A stretch of 64,000 nucleotides of DNA from Coptis chinensis (taxonomy: Eukaryota > Streptophyta > Magnoliopsida > Ranunculales > Ranunculaceae). The translations under genes were made by a program, and so were the position numbers. Shown here piece after piece: positions 35,286 to 48,907 of this stretch (within the stretch, counting starts at the first letter, position 1; each line of letters opens with the position of its first letter). The stretch lies in contig CM027381.1 in NCBI GenBank assembly GCA_015680905.1, forward strand, positions 87,197,501-87,261,500. The letters run 5' to 3'. The notes below the pieces were generated by a model. It had not been told where the DNA came from. It was given only the letters and a program-made list of their open reading frames with translations, and searched no databases.

Positions 35286-36253
35286 TGTAAAGCATTTTCA
35301 GCACACAAAATATTTAATAGATCCCAAGCGATGTCAGGGTCCAAAATCTAGTACTTTATACTAAAACTAAAACATGATAATAAAACTACTAGATATAGAT
35401 GTCACACTATAGAAATATGGGACTTTCCATGTTGGACATATTCTAATCCTTCCTCAAGCTGTAATTATGCAAACTATGCAAATTACTTTGAATTAAAACA
35501 AAATATAAGAATAATGCTCCTTTGCATTAAGCTGTCTTTAGTGAAGAACTCGAACAAATAATGTTTTATATTGGTATAATTAGTTTAATTTGTTGACAAG
35601 CGCCAACCTTGTATGTTTCTATGTTTGACACACTATTATTAAGAAAAATAAAAATAAAAATACTGATAGTTGACAAAGAATGCGACTTGTAGTTGGCTGG
35701 TCTGACTTGGCATAAAACAATATAAATAAGAGATTCAAAAAGAAGAAACCAGTATTATCCAACCAAAAGACTGCTATATATGGAATATGCATGGGTATTA
35801 TGCTTGGAGAAATGTGACTAAAAGAACCAAAATCAGTGGTGCATTTGTAACGAACACTGTAAATGAATCGAAATTTGGTTCTGCTTATTGACTTTATTTG
35901 GATTGATTTAAGTGGAATGAGTTATCTTCATTTTGATGATTTAAAAAGGGATGGTTATATGAACTCTACTTAAAGCCATTACTTTGTGTCTTTGTGATGA
36001 TCGATCCTTGAATTGTTTTGTCCATCACAAACACGTCTTCCGGTCTTCCCCGAAAGATGACCAATTTAAAAGTAGCACCGCTCACGGCTAATGTCAATTA
36101 TGGCATTATGGGTACGTGTTTGGATGCGGAAAGACACTCTCATTGGCATGTTTTGCTAGGCTCCAAAGAACCACAGAACACACTCTTTTAATTTATCATG
36201 AAATTTGATTCTATATTTGATTCACAAACATCTTATGAATCAAAGTCACGAGA

Positions 36254-37080
36254 TTTTTTTTAAGAAATCACCCAAGAGGAGGGTGGGGTTTGGTAAGACC
36301 TGCCCCCTACCAGTTTATTAAAATAATACAAACTAGTAATGGATTATAAGAGGAGACATCAACTTTTACCCCTGCTCAAAACTTACATTCGAAGAAGAAA
36401 AACAATTAACTACACCTATCTAGTGGGCCAAATGCGTAGGTTCCTAATCCACAATAATTATCCAACTATAACAAAGATCTGTGTTGTTAGGCACTTCCAC
36501 TCAATGCTTAAAATCACCAGACCCTCGATTCATACTAGCTAATTTTGCTAGAGCATCAGCAAAAGAACATTGGCTTCTCTATAAACATGAATAACAGTAG
36601 TCAGTAAAGACATAAAGTCTCTAACAAAAGTCACAATGTTGCAAAAGTACCATGGCACATGTGTTTTACCACTGACCCAATTTGCCAAAAGCTTGGGAAT
36701 CAACTTCAATTTGTATCTTCATAAGCCCTTTGTACTGCAAATCTTGATATCCTCAACCAAAAGTCATACATTCTGCCAAATTACTTCACACCAAAGTGTT
36801 TATAGAAACACATTATAAAGCACCCATTTTCATCTCTAATAACACCACCAACACCTCCAGGTCTGGGATTTGAAATTAGAAATGTAAAAACACAACAATC
36901 TCTTGCACATAAATTACTCCGTGTAACGCGTAGAGGGTTTTTTTTTATGGTTTGTACATAAAAATAAAGCACTACATGCTCGGGCGGAAGTAGCTTGGGA
37001 TTGGCCGATTGGGGAGCTTAGCCCGCACCCTCATGGCCATACCTGTCCAAGAAAAACTTGGCATAATTCTGCACAAGCAA
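36254..37080 (-). pseudogene. LINE RNase H fragment, copy 2
   Basis: Counterpart of 11489-12330, with the T run (minus-strand poly-A) at 36254-36261. The GGVGGVIRDENG start of the RNase H domain is still readable at about 36840-36880, but the frame is shorter here because of small length differences between the copies. Confidence 0.6.
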
Positions 37081-37272
37081 GGCTCAAACTCAAATGGCGC
37101 GCGAACTCAACCTCGAATTGAGGTAGTACATATATATCGACTAGCTAGACAACTAATATAGCAAGTTGGGATATGTATACTGCTTAGACTTATCACACGC
37201 ACACGAAAGTGCTTTCCTTTCGTAATCCCACATGTGTTGTACCTTTGCTTTGGGAGATTTATCATCATCTTA

Positions 37273-38040
37273 TAGCATCATCAATGCACTGCTATTTCCC
37301 ATTTCTAAAAACATCGTCAACGCAATTCTAAATTGATTTCGACACATCAACTTTTAGAACCCAAAAGTGCAATTTCTATGTTAAGCTTCAATGCGATTTT
37401 GAAAAAAAATAATAAATCTTTTTTGGACGGGAGAAGTAAGGTCATCCTATTTTATTTTATATTTTTCCTTTTCTAAAGTGATTTCTAAAATATTTTCTTA
37501 CATATATACAATAATTTCATTTTTTGTATTATTCCCAAAAAGGAGACGGCTAAACTTGTCCTCGTCTAAAACCATTTCTATAATTCTCACAAAATAGTTT
37601 CAATTTTAACATCAATTAGAGCATCATCAACCCATTTCTAAATTTGATTTCTAATGTGACAGTTGACGAATTTATTTGACAATTTTTGTCCCCAACGCTA
37701 CTGTTATAATAACGCTTTCATAATAACAATTGTCAAATTCGGAACCAAATTATCTAGAAATATAGAAATGACTTGCACGGGACAACTTGTCTCGGTCCAA
37801 AAGTGAGACGGGACTACTTTTGCCATCCGTACTTTTTTTTTCGCTTTTTTAATAAAAATCTAAATGGCTCGATTTTATACCATTGGCTTTTAATGGTGAT
37901 GGATTAACTATTTCATTCAAAATTAAAAAACAAATTTTGCCCAAAATGCACTAGTTCTCTTCGCTTTTAGAAATTTTAAAAGTACCAAAACTATTGAGGT
38001 GTCACAACGAAAAAAAATGAAAAATGCATTGATGATGCTC
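37273..38040. mobile_element. PIF/Harbinger-type MITE, copy 2
   Basis: Counterpart of 12520-13292. The left end AGCATCATCAATGCA follows TTA; the right end TGCATTGATGATGCTC is followed by TTT instead of TTA. Confidence 0.65.
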
Positions 38041-39273
38041 TTTCAAGGATAGATATATGAGTTTATTTTTTTTTTTTGGTAAGTTGAAATGTATTAAAAA
38101 GTGAAAAATTACAAAGAATGGTTTGAGTTTGGGCAATCCAAACACAGCCCGACAAAAGTGCCAAGTGAACACCAACAAACCGGGTACTAAATCTTCGATT
38201 TTTTAACTTAAATCACACCACATCCAAAATCAACCCATTATCTTTCGCATTAACGCATGTAAAAGACTTTATTGCCTTTTGCTTTGCTTTTTAAATGGTT
38301 TTCAAGCTTTACCCCCAATACCACAACACATCCAAGTCAACCGAGTTTGTAGTGATGTTTTAGTCAAGACAAATGAAAGACTCTAATGCCCTTTTCTAAG
38401 TATAATTACATAAATACCCGTGACTTTGGCAAATACAAAATTGAATTCAAATCATCTAGGACCACGAGTCATGATTTTGTGAACTCTATCCGATGGCTAC
38501 CACCAATCATTATCAAATGACATCCACACCTTAATATTATAAAATTACATAATTAATCTCCACGATTTGTTAAAAGTTACACGATATTAGGAGAAACCAA
38601 CCGCGTGAAAGGGCAATGGAGTCTTTTTATGTGGTAGTGGTATGACTTGGAGAAGATAATTCTACAAGTGATGGTAGTTGTCACACCCCCAAATTTTCAG
38701 AAAATCTAAAATAGGAAATTTTCCGGGATATAAATATCTCAATTGTCACCCTATTCAATCATCCAAAAACGGGATGAAACTAAACCCTAATAACCTATTT
38801 TTCCAAAATTAACTCACGGTGATAAAAAATCACTTACATTCCACTCATTAAATACACATATGATAACTTATTTAAATACGAAGTTTTATACACTTTACCT
38901 TTTAAGCCAAAGACGCCCCCTCAGATACAAGATTAACGAATCCTACCCCTCTCCAAAAACAGAGTTAGACATCACAATAAAAGGATTTAGCTAAACCAAC
39001 CAAATTTTCATTCATAATCAAAACCTTATTTAAGACATTGAAGTCTAATTGATATTCACATAGTTATCACTAAACTAATATATAATATGTAATATGGTGG
39101 TGACTTTTGCTCAAACCGCCTCACGATCCAAATCTTTCAAGATTGGAATCAAGCCTTCGTAGTTCTTAGTCTTATTTGTCTTAGATAAATATCATATATC
39201 CCTCTTGTAAACTCGTGACTTGTGAGTCACAGCCATCTATAGACTTTTAATGCTCATAAAACCAAGCCTCTTA

Positions 39274-42200
39274 GGGCATCTCCATGGGGGGTGTAAAATT
39301 ACACCTCCACCTAGGCTCCACGTAGGTACCATTAGGATTTTACACCTCTAATTGTATAGTATTGTATAGCTTATAAATATCCACACTCTATGCTCCAATG
39401 GAATAGTGTAAAAAAGATTTTAAACCCCGGACGCCACCCAAGTGACGCCCCTCTTTAATTAAAACGGGGCGTCACTTGTAGTGGACGTCCGAAGTTAAAA
39501 ATTATTTTTTTAGAATTAGAAAGGACGTTACTCCAAGTGACGTCCAAAATTATTTTACTCGTGACGTCAGTTCGAAGTGTCGCCGGGTTTTTATTAACTA
39601 ATGGCGAGGGAATTCCCCACCCTCTCTATTAGCTAATACACTATTACCTACTTGATATAGCACCCCATCGAGAGAATTTTTGTCACACCTTTAATTTCGT
39701 GCATCTGGAAAACATTATTTGTTCCCGACTCTTCGATTCGAGGGTGTGACGCACTCTCAACTCCCAAAAACCCATAAACAGTTTAAATATGTGGATAATA
39801 AAAACCAATAAAAATTTTAACTTAAACAAAAGTCTTCTTCATGACAAAGATTCACAAATAAGATTAGGTTGTACTCTCCTTTCAATAACTCTTTAATAAA
39901 ATTTACAAATGAAATACAAAAACATTGTCTAGACTGAAATTCTATATCACCTCAAGGAAAAACAAAACAAATCCTGAGATGCAACGCTAACGCAAATCAC
40001 AAACAGCAACCACTCTTCTTCAACACTAAACTTGTAAAACTTATCAACTATGTTCATTGATCGAACACACAGATAAACAAACATGCAAATCGGGTCAAAA
40101 GATTATAAAATTTACAAATGAAATACAAAAACATTGTCTAGATCGGAAATTCTATATCACCTCAAGAGAAAACAAAACAAATCCTAAGATAACGCTTAAC
40201 GCGAAACCACTGGGGCAAAGAACCACTCTTCTTCAACACTAAACTCATCAAAACTTATTAACTATGTTCATGGACGAATACACGATAAGCAAACATGCAA
40301 ATGAGATTGAAGATTATAAAAATCTTTGGTGTGAGTAGCTCTAAAACAACATATACTTATACAAATATATACATAATCCATATGGGCAAGTTAGTTCCTC
40401 CACCGAGGCTTTAACTTTCAACGACTAATATAACATACTTAAGTACAATAATCTAGGCAGGTAGTTCCTCCTAATCGGTACTTTTAACTTCCAACAACTA
40501 ATACAACATACCATAGCGATAATAAAAGGCATTTAGTTCCTCCAATGGTTTTTTAGGTTCTAACTAAAAATACTAACCGTACCAAATCATATACAATCAT
40601 CTATCTAAAGATATATCATTTACCAACATATTACCATAATTATATTAATTTAGACTTTCTTTGTGTCTCTAAAATCACGTCAGATCTATGTCTTACCTAG
40701 TTTCCGGGGCTACCACAATCGCTGGCCGCCTAACATGTACATCCACATGCCTCCTTACATAATGAACCACTCCGGCGTAACCACCACGGGATGTCGCGAC
40801 ACCGTAAATCCTCACACGGAAGCAATTATGTAAGTAATGCTACTATTCGGCATAAAATATCGCTGGCGATCATCGTTCTATTTTATTTAACGGAATAATC
40901 TTTAACTATTCGCTCGCTTTGTGGAGGGCCATTGACTTTTATCAAACGCGGGGAAGGTCAATCACATTACTTTTACCAAGGCCATTCGATTAACTCGAAG
41001 CGCCCGGAAAGGGCCAATCACATTACTTTTACCAAGGCCATTCGGGATTAAGCAAACGCTTTTAATGGCCAATCACATGAGTTGTGGTAATTAGGTTCTA
41101 AGATTTTCGTTACGTAATTTATTCAAGTGTCATACATTAATGACTCATAATAAAATTCCACTATATCACGCGGTGTCAATTACCTTATTGCACTAAGCCA
41201 CAATATTTAGACATATCTCAATTATTTCACATAACCACTTTCATTATTTCACGTGTCAATATATTATTGCAGACTTCACCACACTCTCGTGGGCAAATAT
41301 TCATCAATATTATACTACCTCATAAGAAGATCTCACATATATAATAATGGAGCGTTTATATACATTTCTCAAAGATATTGCATTAATATATATACTCCAA
41401 CATATTATATCATGTCACAATTGCTTCAACGTGATCGCATACATTTTAGTATAGCGATTAGGAATATAACGCTCCTAACATCTCAATATCGTCACGAGTC
41501 AAAAATACACAACATCAATGTCCAAACTTTCTTAGATAATCGACAACCAAATTTATACAAGCTTCCACAAAGATTTTATTACTACATGTGTCCATATAAT
41601 ATACAACATAAAACGAAAGCACAATTAAGGATACCACGGTCCCACAATCAAAGCCCAATATATATATGCTTTTACACACTACTCACGCCAAATCTAAATT
41701 AGATAATGACCAACCAAGTTATATAATATCGACAATATTTTATTACTATATTTGTCCATACAAAATCAAATGGGTGAAAACTGGAAAAGTCAACATTTCA
41801 TAGTCAAAGGTCAAAGTCAACATGTCATAGTCAAAGTCAAAGTCAACCATCAATAGTCAAAGGTCAACATGTCCACGGTCAAAGTCAAACTGCCGTTTCC
41901 ATGTTCGGGACGGGGTTAGGTCATAGCCATGGTTCATGGCTAAGGGCAAAGTCATAGCTTCATGGCTAAGGTAATGGTTCGGACCAATTGGCCAAACCCA
42001 AACCTTAGAACCCGAAAGTCTAAAAGTTGAAAGACCCATGTAGATCTATTTTAAGTCCAATGGGGCCCTAATCAATATTAGAACGGCCCAAAAGCGGTTA
42101 AGTGGTTGGTCCAAAATTTGGTCGAAACCGACCCTAAAACTAAAACTGAAATTTCCGCCCAACCACCATTGAATTTTCGCCTAGCCACTAAAAAGAAATT

Positions 42201-43576
42201 GGCCCAAGACAAAACACTTAAACATTTCGCCCAACAACTTAAAATAGAATCCGGGCCCAAACAAAACCAAAGGTTTTGGCCCAAGGCCCAAAGCCCAAAT
42301 CGGCTTGGTAATCGTTTCATCTTCTTCCCCTAGCTACCACCACGGCTGACCACCAAAATTTTCCTACCACCCACTCCCATTTCGACAAGTCGGTTGGACT
42401 CACAAACAAAACCCTCTAACATTAATTAATGCCAAAGCCTCAATTCTTGAATTTACATCTCGACCAAAAACTAGATCGAGACCAAATTTCCCGCCACCAT
42501 TAATGGTGCCTCAAGCTTTAACAGCTGCCCCCCGCTCTACTACACTACCCCACTACCACCATTCAAAATCCAACTACAACCACAACCAAAACAGCTCACA
42601 ACACCGAAAATTACAAATAAAATTCCAAACCCTCGATTATCCCCAGATCAACCTGGCGCCCCCTTATCGCTTTTGCAAGCCAACAACACACTACACAACC
42701 AAAGAATCAATCCCCAACAACGGGTTCCAACCAAAACCCAAACACCAAGTTTAATTTAAATGGCGATTTAAAGCGCCATTGGCGCCATTTGGGAGCTTCG
42801 TCATCACCATTAGCACCCTTCAAAACAATTAGGTTTTGATCCCCAACCAAAACCCACACTATACTATACTACCCATCTCGATTCCAACATCACCACTGCC
42901 GAAGAAACAACTTCGACCTCCATTGATATTTATTCAAAGCTATCCACACAACAACAACGATTATAACCGAAAAATGAAATACAAACACTTCCAAAACATA
43001 TCACAGGGACCCTTTGTTTGTTTTGTTTTGGTAGGAACTTCATGGCGCCATTAACGACCTCACCCCCAACGGTTTAATTACAAATCCGAAATTTAACAAA
43101 ATTTAATAAAACAAATGGCACGAAGTCCAATCTGGCGGGATAATGAGCGATTATATAAAAACCGAAACAATTATACCGATATATGTAAACTACAAATCCG
43201 GTGAAATAGCAAAATAGCTACTTTCGCTGTCAATAAATGCTAATTTGAATCCTCCTAGCCCGATTCGTGGCTCCCCTTCTCCAACAAACGAGCTTCAAAG
43301 CCTCCATTTTCATTATTTTATTATTCTCTCAACCCTATTTTCCGAACAATGTGTTTATATGCTTGGGTCCCAAACCCAAGCCCAACACCGACTTCGGGCC
43401 CGAAACCAAGCCCGCGTGTCACCGAATCCGATCCAGTGAATTTTGAAAATAAATAATTAAATTAATTAATTAAATAGATAAAAGCGTATTTTTTTAAAAT
43501 ACGAGGCGTTACAATTTTGATATTTGGAGTGTAAAATTTCCACTCTATCACGGTTTACACCCTATTGGAGATGCCC
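39274..43576. mobile_element. PIF/Harbinger MITE interrupted by an inner solo LTR, copy 2
   Basis: TTA lies on both sides (39271-39273 and 43577-43579), with ends GGGCATCTCCATGG and ATTGGAGATGCCC. Counterpart of 14543-18879. Confidence 0.8.
39681..43513 (+). mobile_element. Inner solo LTR, copy 2
   Basis: Starts TGTCACACC and ends GGCGTTACA inside the MITE, with ATTTT on both sides. Counterpart of 14960-18813. It shows many small differences from copy 1, clustered at C/G-containing words while AT-only stretches agree. Confidence 0.72.
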
Positions 43577-45393
43577 TTATGGCATAAAACTCAAGTCATT
43601 CATGGCACATTCAATGAATACCTTAGGTCATTCCGCCCATATTCAAGGAATACACAAACCTACATTCTTGTACAATCAAGGAATACAACTAACCCGCAAG
43701 GCCGAATACCTTGGTTCATCTCAGGCGATCCAAACAAACCGGTCATTCATGGTACATTCAATAAATACCGGGTCATTCATGACACACATTCAATGAATAC
43801 CCTTTATAAGCTTAACGGGTCATTTATGACACATTCAATAAATGCCTTACCTAACATATGACATCATCGGTCATAAAATCTCATTTCCAAAACTTAAAGT
43901 GGAGAGTTCTAAAAGGGTGTGGTAAATTTATTGTATGCATTATTAAACTTTATTGCATATATTATTTTAGAGAACGGAAGAGTATCTTCTTTTCGTGTAT
44001 TATTGTTCTGGCGTTATTAATGATATTGATGTCTAATTGTCATAGCGTTAGAGTATATTATAAAAATCTTGAAATATCACATAGTAGTTAATACACGCAT
44101 ACATTATATATATAAAGGTCTTATCCTAAAGCCAAGCACGCTTAATAGCCCTAGATCGATACTAATAGACCAAATCATAATTCGAAGTTAAAAGTCAAAT
44201 TTGGTCAACTAGTCAAAGTCAACTCCCCGGTCAATAGCGGTCAACCGGGTCCCTAAACTCATCTAACCCAAAACCCCAAAGACTAATGCCCAAATGTATA
44301 TAGCCTTTCCCAAGCCCAACTAAACTTAAGCCCATAAGTGAAATCTAAAAGAATAAAACACTCAAGCCCACATAATTGATTTCGCCCAAGCCCACAAAAT
44401 AAAATAAACAGGATCACTACCTTCTTCTTCTTCTTCCTCACATCTCGCCACCTCCACCGATTAGCCACCACAAACCACTAACCCTCCTCCACTCTAACCC
44501 CATCGGTTTCACTCCTCACAAAAAACCCAATAGTTTGACACCACTAAAACCCAATTCCATCACTCGTCAGAAATCGTGTTTCGAAGCCATTAACGCTCCT
44601 GTCAAAGCTTCACAGCACTCAAACAACAATCAAACCACACCGAAACCACTCGGTTTCAATCCCCAACCAAAAGCCCAACACTATTGTATAATCAAACTTG
44701 ATTTTCCCCAAATCTTAAATCGCGAGTTAACGCCATTACTGCTCTTTCAGAACTTCAACAATACCCAACAACAACCAACATCTACTAATACAACATACTC
44801 ATCATCATCCCAGCATAACAATTAGGAAAAAATAAGAATTTGGCGTAGATGCAGTATTTCAAAAAAATTATAAAAGCGGCCACCATTGACTGACTATAGA
44901 GAACATGCGAGGAATCCTATTTATGCCTACTCAAAGTGAGGCTTGAGTTCGCATGAATGGCCATACATCTTTTTTTATCAAATCAACATTTTTATCACAA
45001 TGTTCCAAAATATCAGATAAGAAAAATCATTAACAGATATGATCAGTAAAAATTTAAAAGAACATGTTCATACTACTCACTATTTGTAAACCGAACAGCT
45101 AGATTTCCGAAAGTGGAAAAACCCCGAAAGACCGAAGTCAACTGTAGCACGAAGAAGATGGTCTTCATCGTTCGAAATCTTTTCTTTTTTTCTCTTACCA
45201 AAGAACCCCTCAGCGATGTTACTCTCCTTTTTAGGGGGGTTTATTTTATTTTTATTTTTTATTGGTAAAACCTCTGCGTGTGAATTCCTTTTGTTTTTAA
45301 AACCCCCACCAAAAAATAAGGATGAAAGTTATCTATTTATCTACGGGGCTTTTATCCTTAACTAATAGTTATCATATATTTTTGGTTTTTATC

Positions 45394-45441
<48 letters not shown>

Positions 45442-46099
45442 GGTACTAGGAAAATTTTTAAAAAAAAACGGGATGTTATAGTAGTGATGGTGTATGGTTG
45501 TCGGAAAGAGTTCACAAGATCATGACATGTGTCCTAGATGATTTGAATTCTAATTTTGTCTTTGCCAAAGTCACATGGTATTTATATAATTATACCTAGA
45601 AAAGGGCATTAGAGTCTTTTCATTTATCTTGACCAAAAATATTACGGTCAAACTCAGTTGACTTGGATGTGTTGTGGTCTTGGGGGGTAAATCTCTAGAT
45701 GAAATAACTGAGGGGGTAAAGCTAATTGGCCTAAGTTTTGGGGGTAAACCTCTAGATGAAAGAACTATGAGGATAAATTACGGTCAAACTCAGTTGACTT
45801 GGATGTGTTGTGGTCTTGGGGGGTAAATCTCTAAATGAAATAACTGAAGGGGTAAAGCTAATTGGCCTAAGTTCTGGGGGTAAACCTCAGATGAAAAACT
45901 ATGGGGATAAAAGCTAATTGGCCTAAGTTCTGAGGGGGTAAAACTAGAAAACTTTTAAAAGGGCAAAAAGCAAAAGGCAATGAAGTCTTTTTATATACAT
46001 TGAGCAAAAAGATAACAGTTGACTTGGATGTGATGTGATTTTGGAAGGGAGTAAACTTTTAGATGAAAGAACTGTAGGGAGGATAAAACTAGAAAACTG

Positions 46100-48114
46100 T
46101 TAATCTTATAGAACTAATAGAAGTGCATTGGAGACTGAAATTGCAAAAAAAAAATTGCAATTGTCACATTAGAAACTGGAAATAGCCGTGCCTTGATGGT
46201 ATTCTCAGTTTTTAATTTATTTGTACTGTTAGAGGCTTAGTGGAAAAGAAATGACACACATATATATAGATGTATTGGGGATCGGAATAAATTACTAATA
46301 ACAGTTAAAATTTGTTTGCCTAACCTAATTGTACGTTTATCATAAACTGGAAAAATTGTGATTGGTTAGTTTTTTTCAAAACAAAAGGGCAAAAAAACTC
46401 AATAAACTGAAGTATTACTGAGACAGAGAAAAGACTATGTTCTCCATTTCAGAAAATAAATGATTTTGTTGATATTATTCAAAAATTAAAACTTAATTGC
46501 ATTAAGAGAATTACGAATTAAATGTGACCTAAAAGGAACAAAATAATTAAAATGATTTAACAGTTAAGACGAAATTAAGCTATTATGTACTTATGTGAAG
46601 CAAAATATCTCAAGCAACGTACAAGTTGAAGTAGTGTTGCACCGAACCATATCAAAGATGAACCATGGCAATCAGTAGTTCACATGCTTTCCTCACTCTT
46701 TTTGGTTTTTTAATATTCACTTTTACGGGTTTTTTTAATACAGCAACAAACAAGTTGATCCTCCGAAAATAGCAACCTTAATTATCACATGCGAGAAATG
46801 ATATGGTTGATCGAGAAATGGATAATTTATTTTTATTCATTTTTTTTCGAGAAGGATAATTGGGTTTGTAACCATTTCATATTCATCGCTGATTTTATTT
46901 CACAATCGTTATCTCATTGGTATCATATATAAATGTATTACACAATAAGTTGGTATCAAATGAAATTACCAAAAGAAAGTTGGTATCAAATGATATCCAG
47001 CACGTGGTAAGGCCTGCGACGCAGTTGGTTTCGGTAAAATTTTATGTTGCTGTAGAAACCGGTTTAAAATCCTATAATAAGGTTTTAGTTGATCAATCAT
47101 ACGTATAAATGGCAAATAATAACATCCAATTCATAATTGTATTCCATAATTTGAATATTTTTTTTGAAAGTAAACATTATTTAGCACTTCGATCAGTCAA
47201 TCACAAACTCACAAATTATACAAATCATTACTAAGGTGAATTTTGAAGCATGTCAAAGAGTAATATGTTGTCAATGCTCTATCTACAATAACTTTGGACA
47301 AAACTATCAGTTAAGCCTATTTGGCAGCATGAATGGGGCCAACCTGTACATGGGTTAGGGTGCACTATCTGGGTTTTTGTTTGATTCATATATTTTTTGG
47401 ATTATATACTATGGACCTTAGGCTACTAGTTGATTGGCCCAATTCCAAAAATCTGTATATCGGTATCTATTGATTCCGTTATTCAGTAGTAAAACTAAAA
47501 TAAAAATCATCGATTAAAACTCAAAAATAAGGAATAAGAAAACAGAAAATACTGTGGCTTCTTCATTTATTCTTCTTCTCCAGCCATTAAGCTCTGAACC
47601 CCACGAAAATTTAAACAGTCACAATCTCTCTAAACCCATCTCTCTCTATCCATCACCTTTCCTTTTTCTCGCAATATCTTTTGGTCAAGAACTCTTGAGG
47701 ATGAGCTATGTAGAAAGTGGGGTTTCTTGAAGCCATGTTATATCTTAATTTGTTTAGCTGATTTGGATGAATTGGAGGGTGGGTTATTCATATAGAAACT
47801 CTCACTTGTATAAACATACTCGTTTGAGTAGTAAAAGTTGGCTAGTTTTTTTTTTTTTTTTTTTTTTTTTGAATTTTAGTTAGAATTCTAAAATGTAAAA
47901 TTATCAATGTGATGGATAGAATGCTTTAGTATATGCAATTTCAAATGGTGAATTTTTTGATAAATTTATATTATTTCTTGATCCTACCGTGATTCAATTT
48001 CAATGGTTGTTTTTTTAGTGGATTTACAACAAAAATGATACCAAACACCTTCCACACTGGTTTTGAGTTCTTCATATATCTACAAACTTTGTTTATACAT
48101 TGTATATGAACAAC
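46100..48114. other. Non-coding region, copy 2
   Basis: Counterpart of 21451-23427 with very few differences. No gene was recognised. Confidence 0.3.
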
Positions 48115-48619
48115 CTAATGCAGGGTAAACAACTCCTGCCAAGGATTAATCTTCCTTGAATAAGGTCTAGATGGGGGTTTTGATGGTGCAAGCTTTGAGA
48201 GATCCGTGGCCATTGGTGCGGGTGCCTTAGCCTCTTCATGCCTGTTACCCAATTGGGCACCTTCGTAACGTCCTCGGCCACCCTGCACAGGAAAATGTCA
48301 TTTTTCAGTTCACCAACAAAGTATGATGTACAATAAGACGGTGATGACGTAGTGTTTGAATTTAGTTGAATAATTTTGGCGCCAAGAAAATGAAACGTAG
48401 GTGAAATTGCACCACTGTTTTGCAGGTATTTAGTTGAAGTTTCAACACCATTGTGCATGTCATCTTAACTCCTTCGGGTCAGAAATGGATGAACCCTATG
48501 ACGAATATGAATTGAAGTGCCAAAATGTATGTGTAGTTGAAATTTTACCACAATGTGGATATCTACTTCATACCTTGGTCTTCAACGCCCCAACCTTGTA
48601 ACCAATATTGATCTTTCTA
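48115..48619 (-). CDS. Last two exons of an unrecognised gene, copy 2
   Basis: Counterpart of 23428-23931. The last exon is 48282-48115, the intron is 48573-48283 (291 bp, the same length) and the preceding exon ends at 48574. The encoded C-terminal 55 residues are the same as in copy 1. The same caveats apply: upstream exons are not found and no domain is recognised. Confidence 0.4.
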
Positions 48620-48652
48620 AAAGTGATTCAAGAGTTGCGTTTAAATTTATAT

Positions 48653-48686
<34 letters not shown>

Positions 48687-48907
48687 AATCTATTTCAGAC
48701 TAACAATACAATGAGGAGACGATCCAATGGAATGATTGGAATCTACCGTGTGCAGCCTGCCATGTCAACTTAATAAGTTCTTTTTTATGTTGGGCTGACC
48801 GCACTCTTTAGATGGCGTGGTGAGAGAGGTTCCAATATTTCATTTGCTCCTTCAATCGACTAAAAGTTTGCTTCAAGGAGTTCTCTCTCTCTCTCTATTT
48901 AAATCAA

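Larger units (their letters stand above)
30664..35351 (+). mobile_element. Helitron (4,688 bp), non-autonomous, only in copy 1
   Basis: The 5' end TCTACTATCTATATACTAAA and the 3' end CCAAAATCTAG are classic plant Helitron termini. It sits exactly between A and T with no target duplication. Copy 2 shows the empty site (GTTACATACTTATAC near 55243). Upstream of the CTAG, a CCCAAGCGATGTCAGGG segment is a decayed form of the usual terminal hairpin. No Rep/helicase or captured gene was found; the body is mainly tandem repeats. Confidence 0.88.
10626..35557 (+). repeat. Copy 1 of a large direct tandem duplication
   Basis: The copy starts with ATAATGTTTTATATTGG (10626) and ends with GAAGAACTCGAACAA inside a non-coding LTR element. 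The same two ends bound copy 2. It is 24.9 kb long, or about 20.1 kb without the three insertions unique to this copy (4.7-kb Helitron plus two small MITEs). Gene-bearing parts are nearly identical to copy 2; four frames of 81-121 residues translate identically in both. Confidence 0.93.
30522..35557 (-). mobile_element. Partial non-coding LTR element, split by a Helitron
   Basis: The LTR matching 55103-55341 begins TGTTGAATTATATG at 30522, is interrupted by the Helitron (30664-35351), and resumes to about 35434. The purine tract and about 120 bases of interior follow up to the duplication border at 35557. The full element is present at 55103-57603. This partial copy exists because the duplication border falls within the element. 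Confidence 0.85.
38679..45480 (+). mobile_element. Outer solo LTR with nested insertions, copy 2
   Basis: Starts TGTCACACCCCC and ends GGGATGTTATA, with GTAGT on both sides (38674-38678 and 45481-45485). The (TTA)n tract is at 45397-45440. Fossil with no coding region. Confidence 0.7.
38190..46099. mobile_element. Mutator-like foldback with nested stack, copy 2
   Basis: Counterpart of 13455-21441. The right end CTAGAAAACTG at 46089-46099 is clear. The left end is blurred by differences in the C-rich stretch and is placed approximately. Confidence 0.6.
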
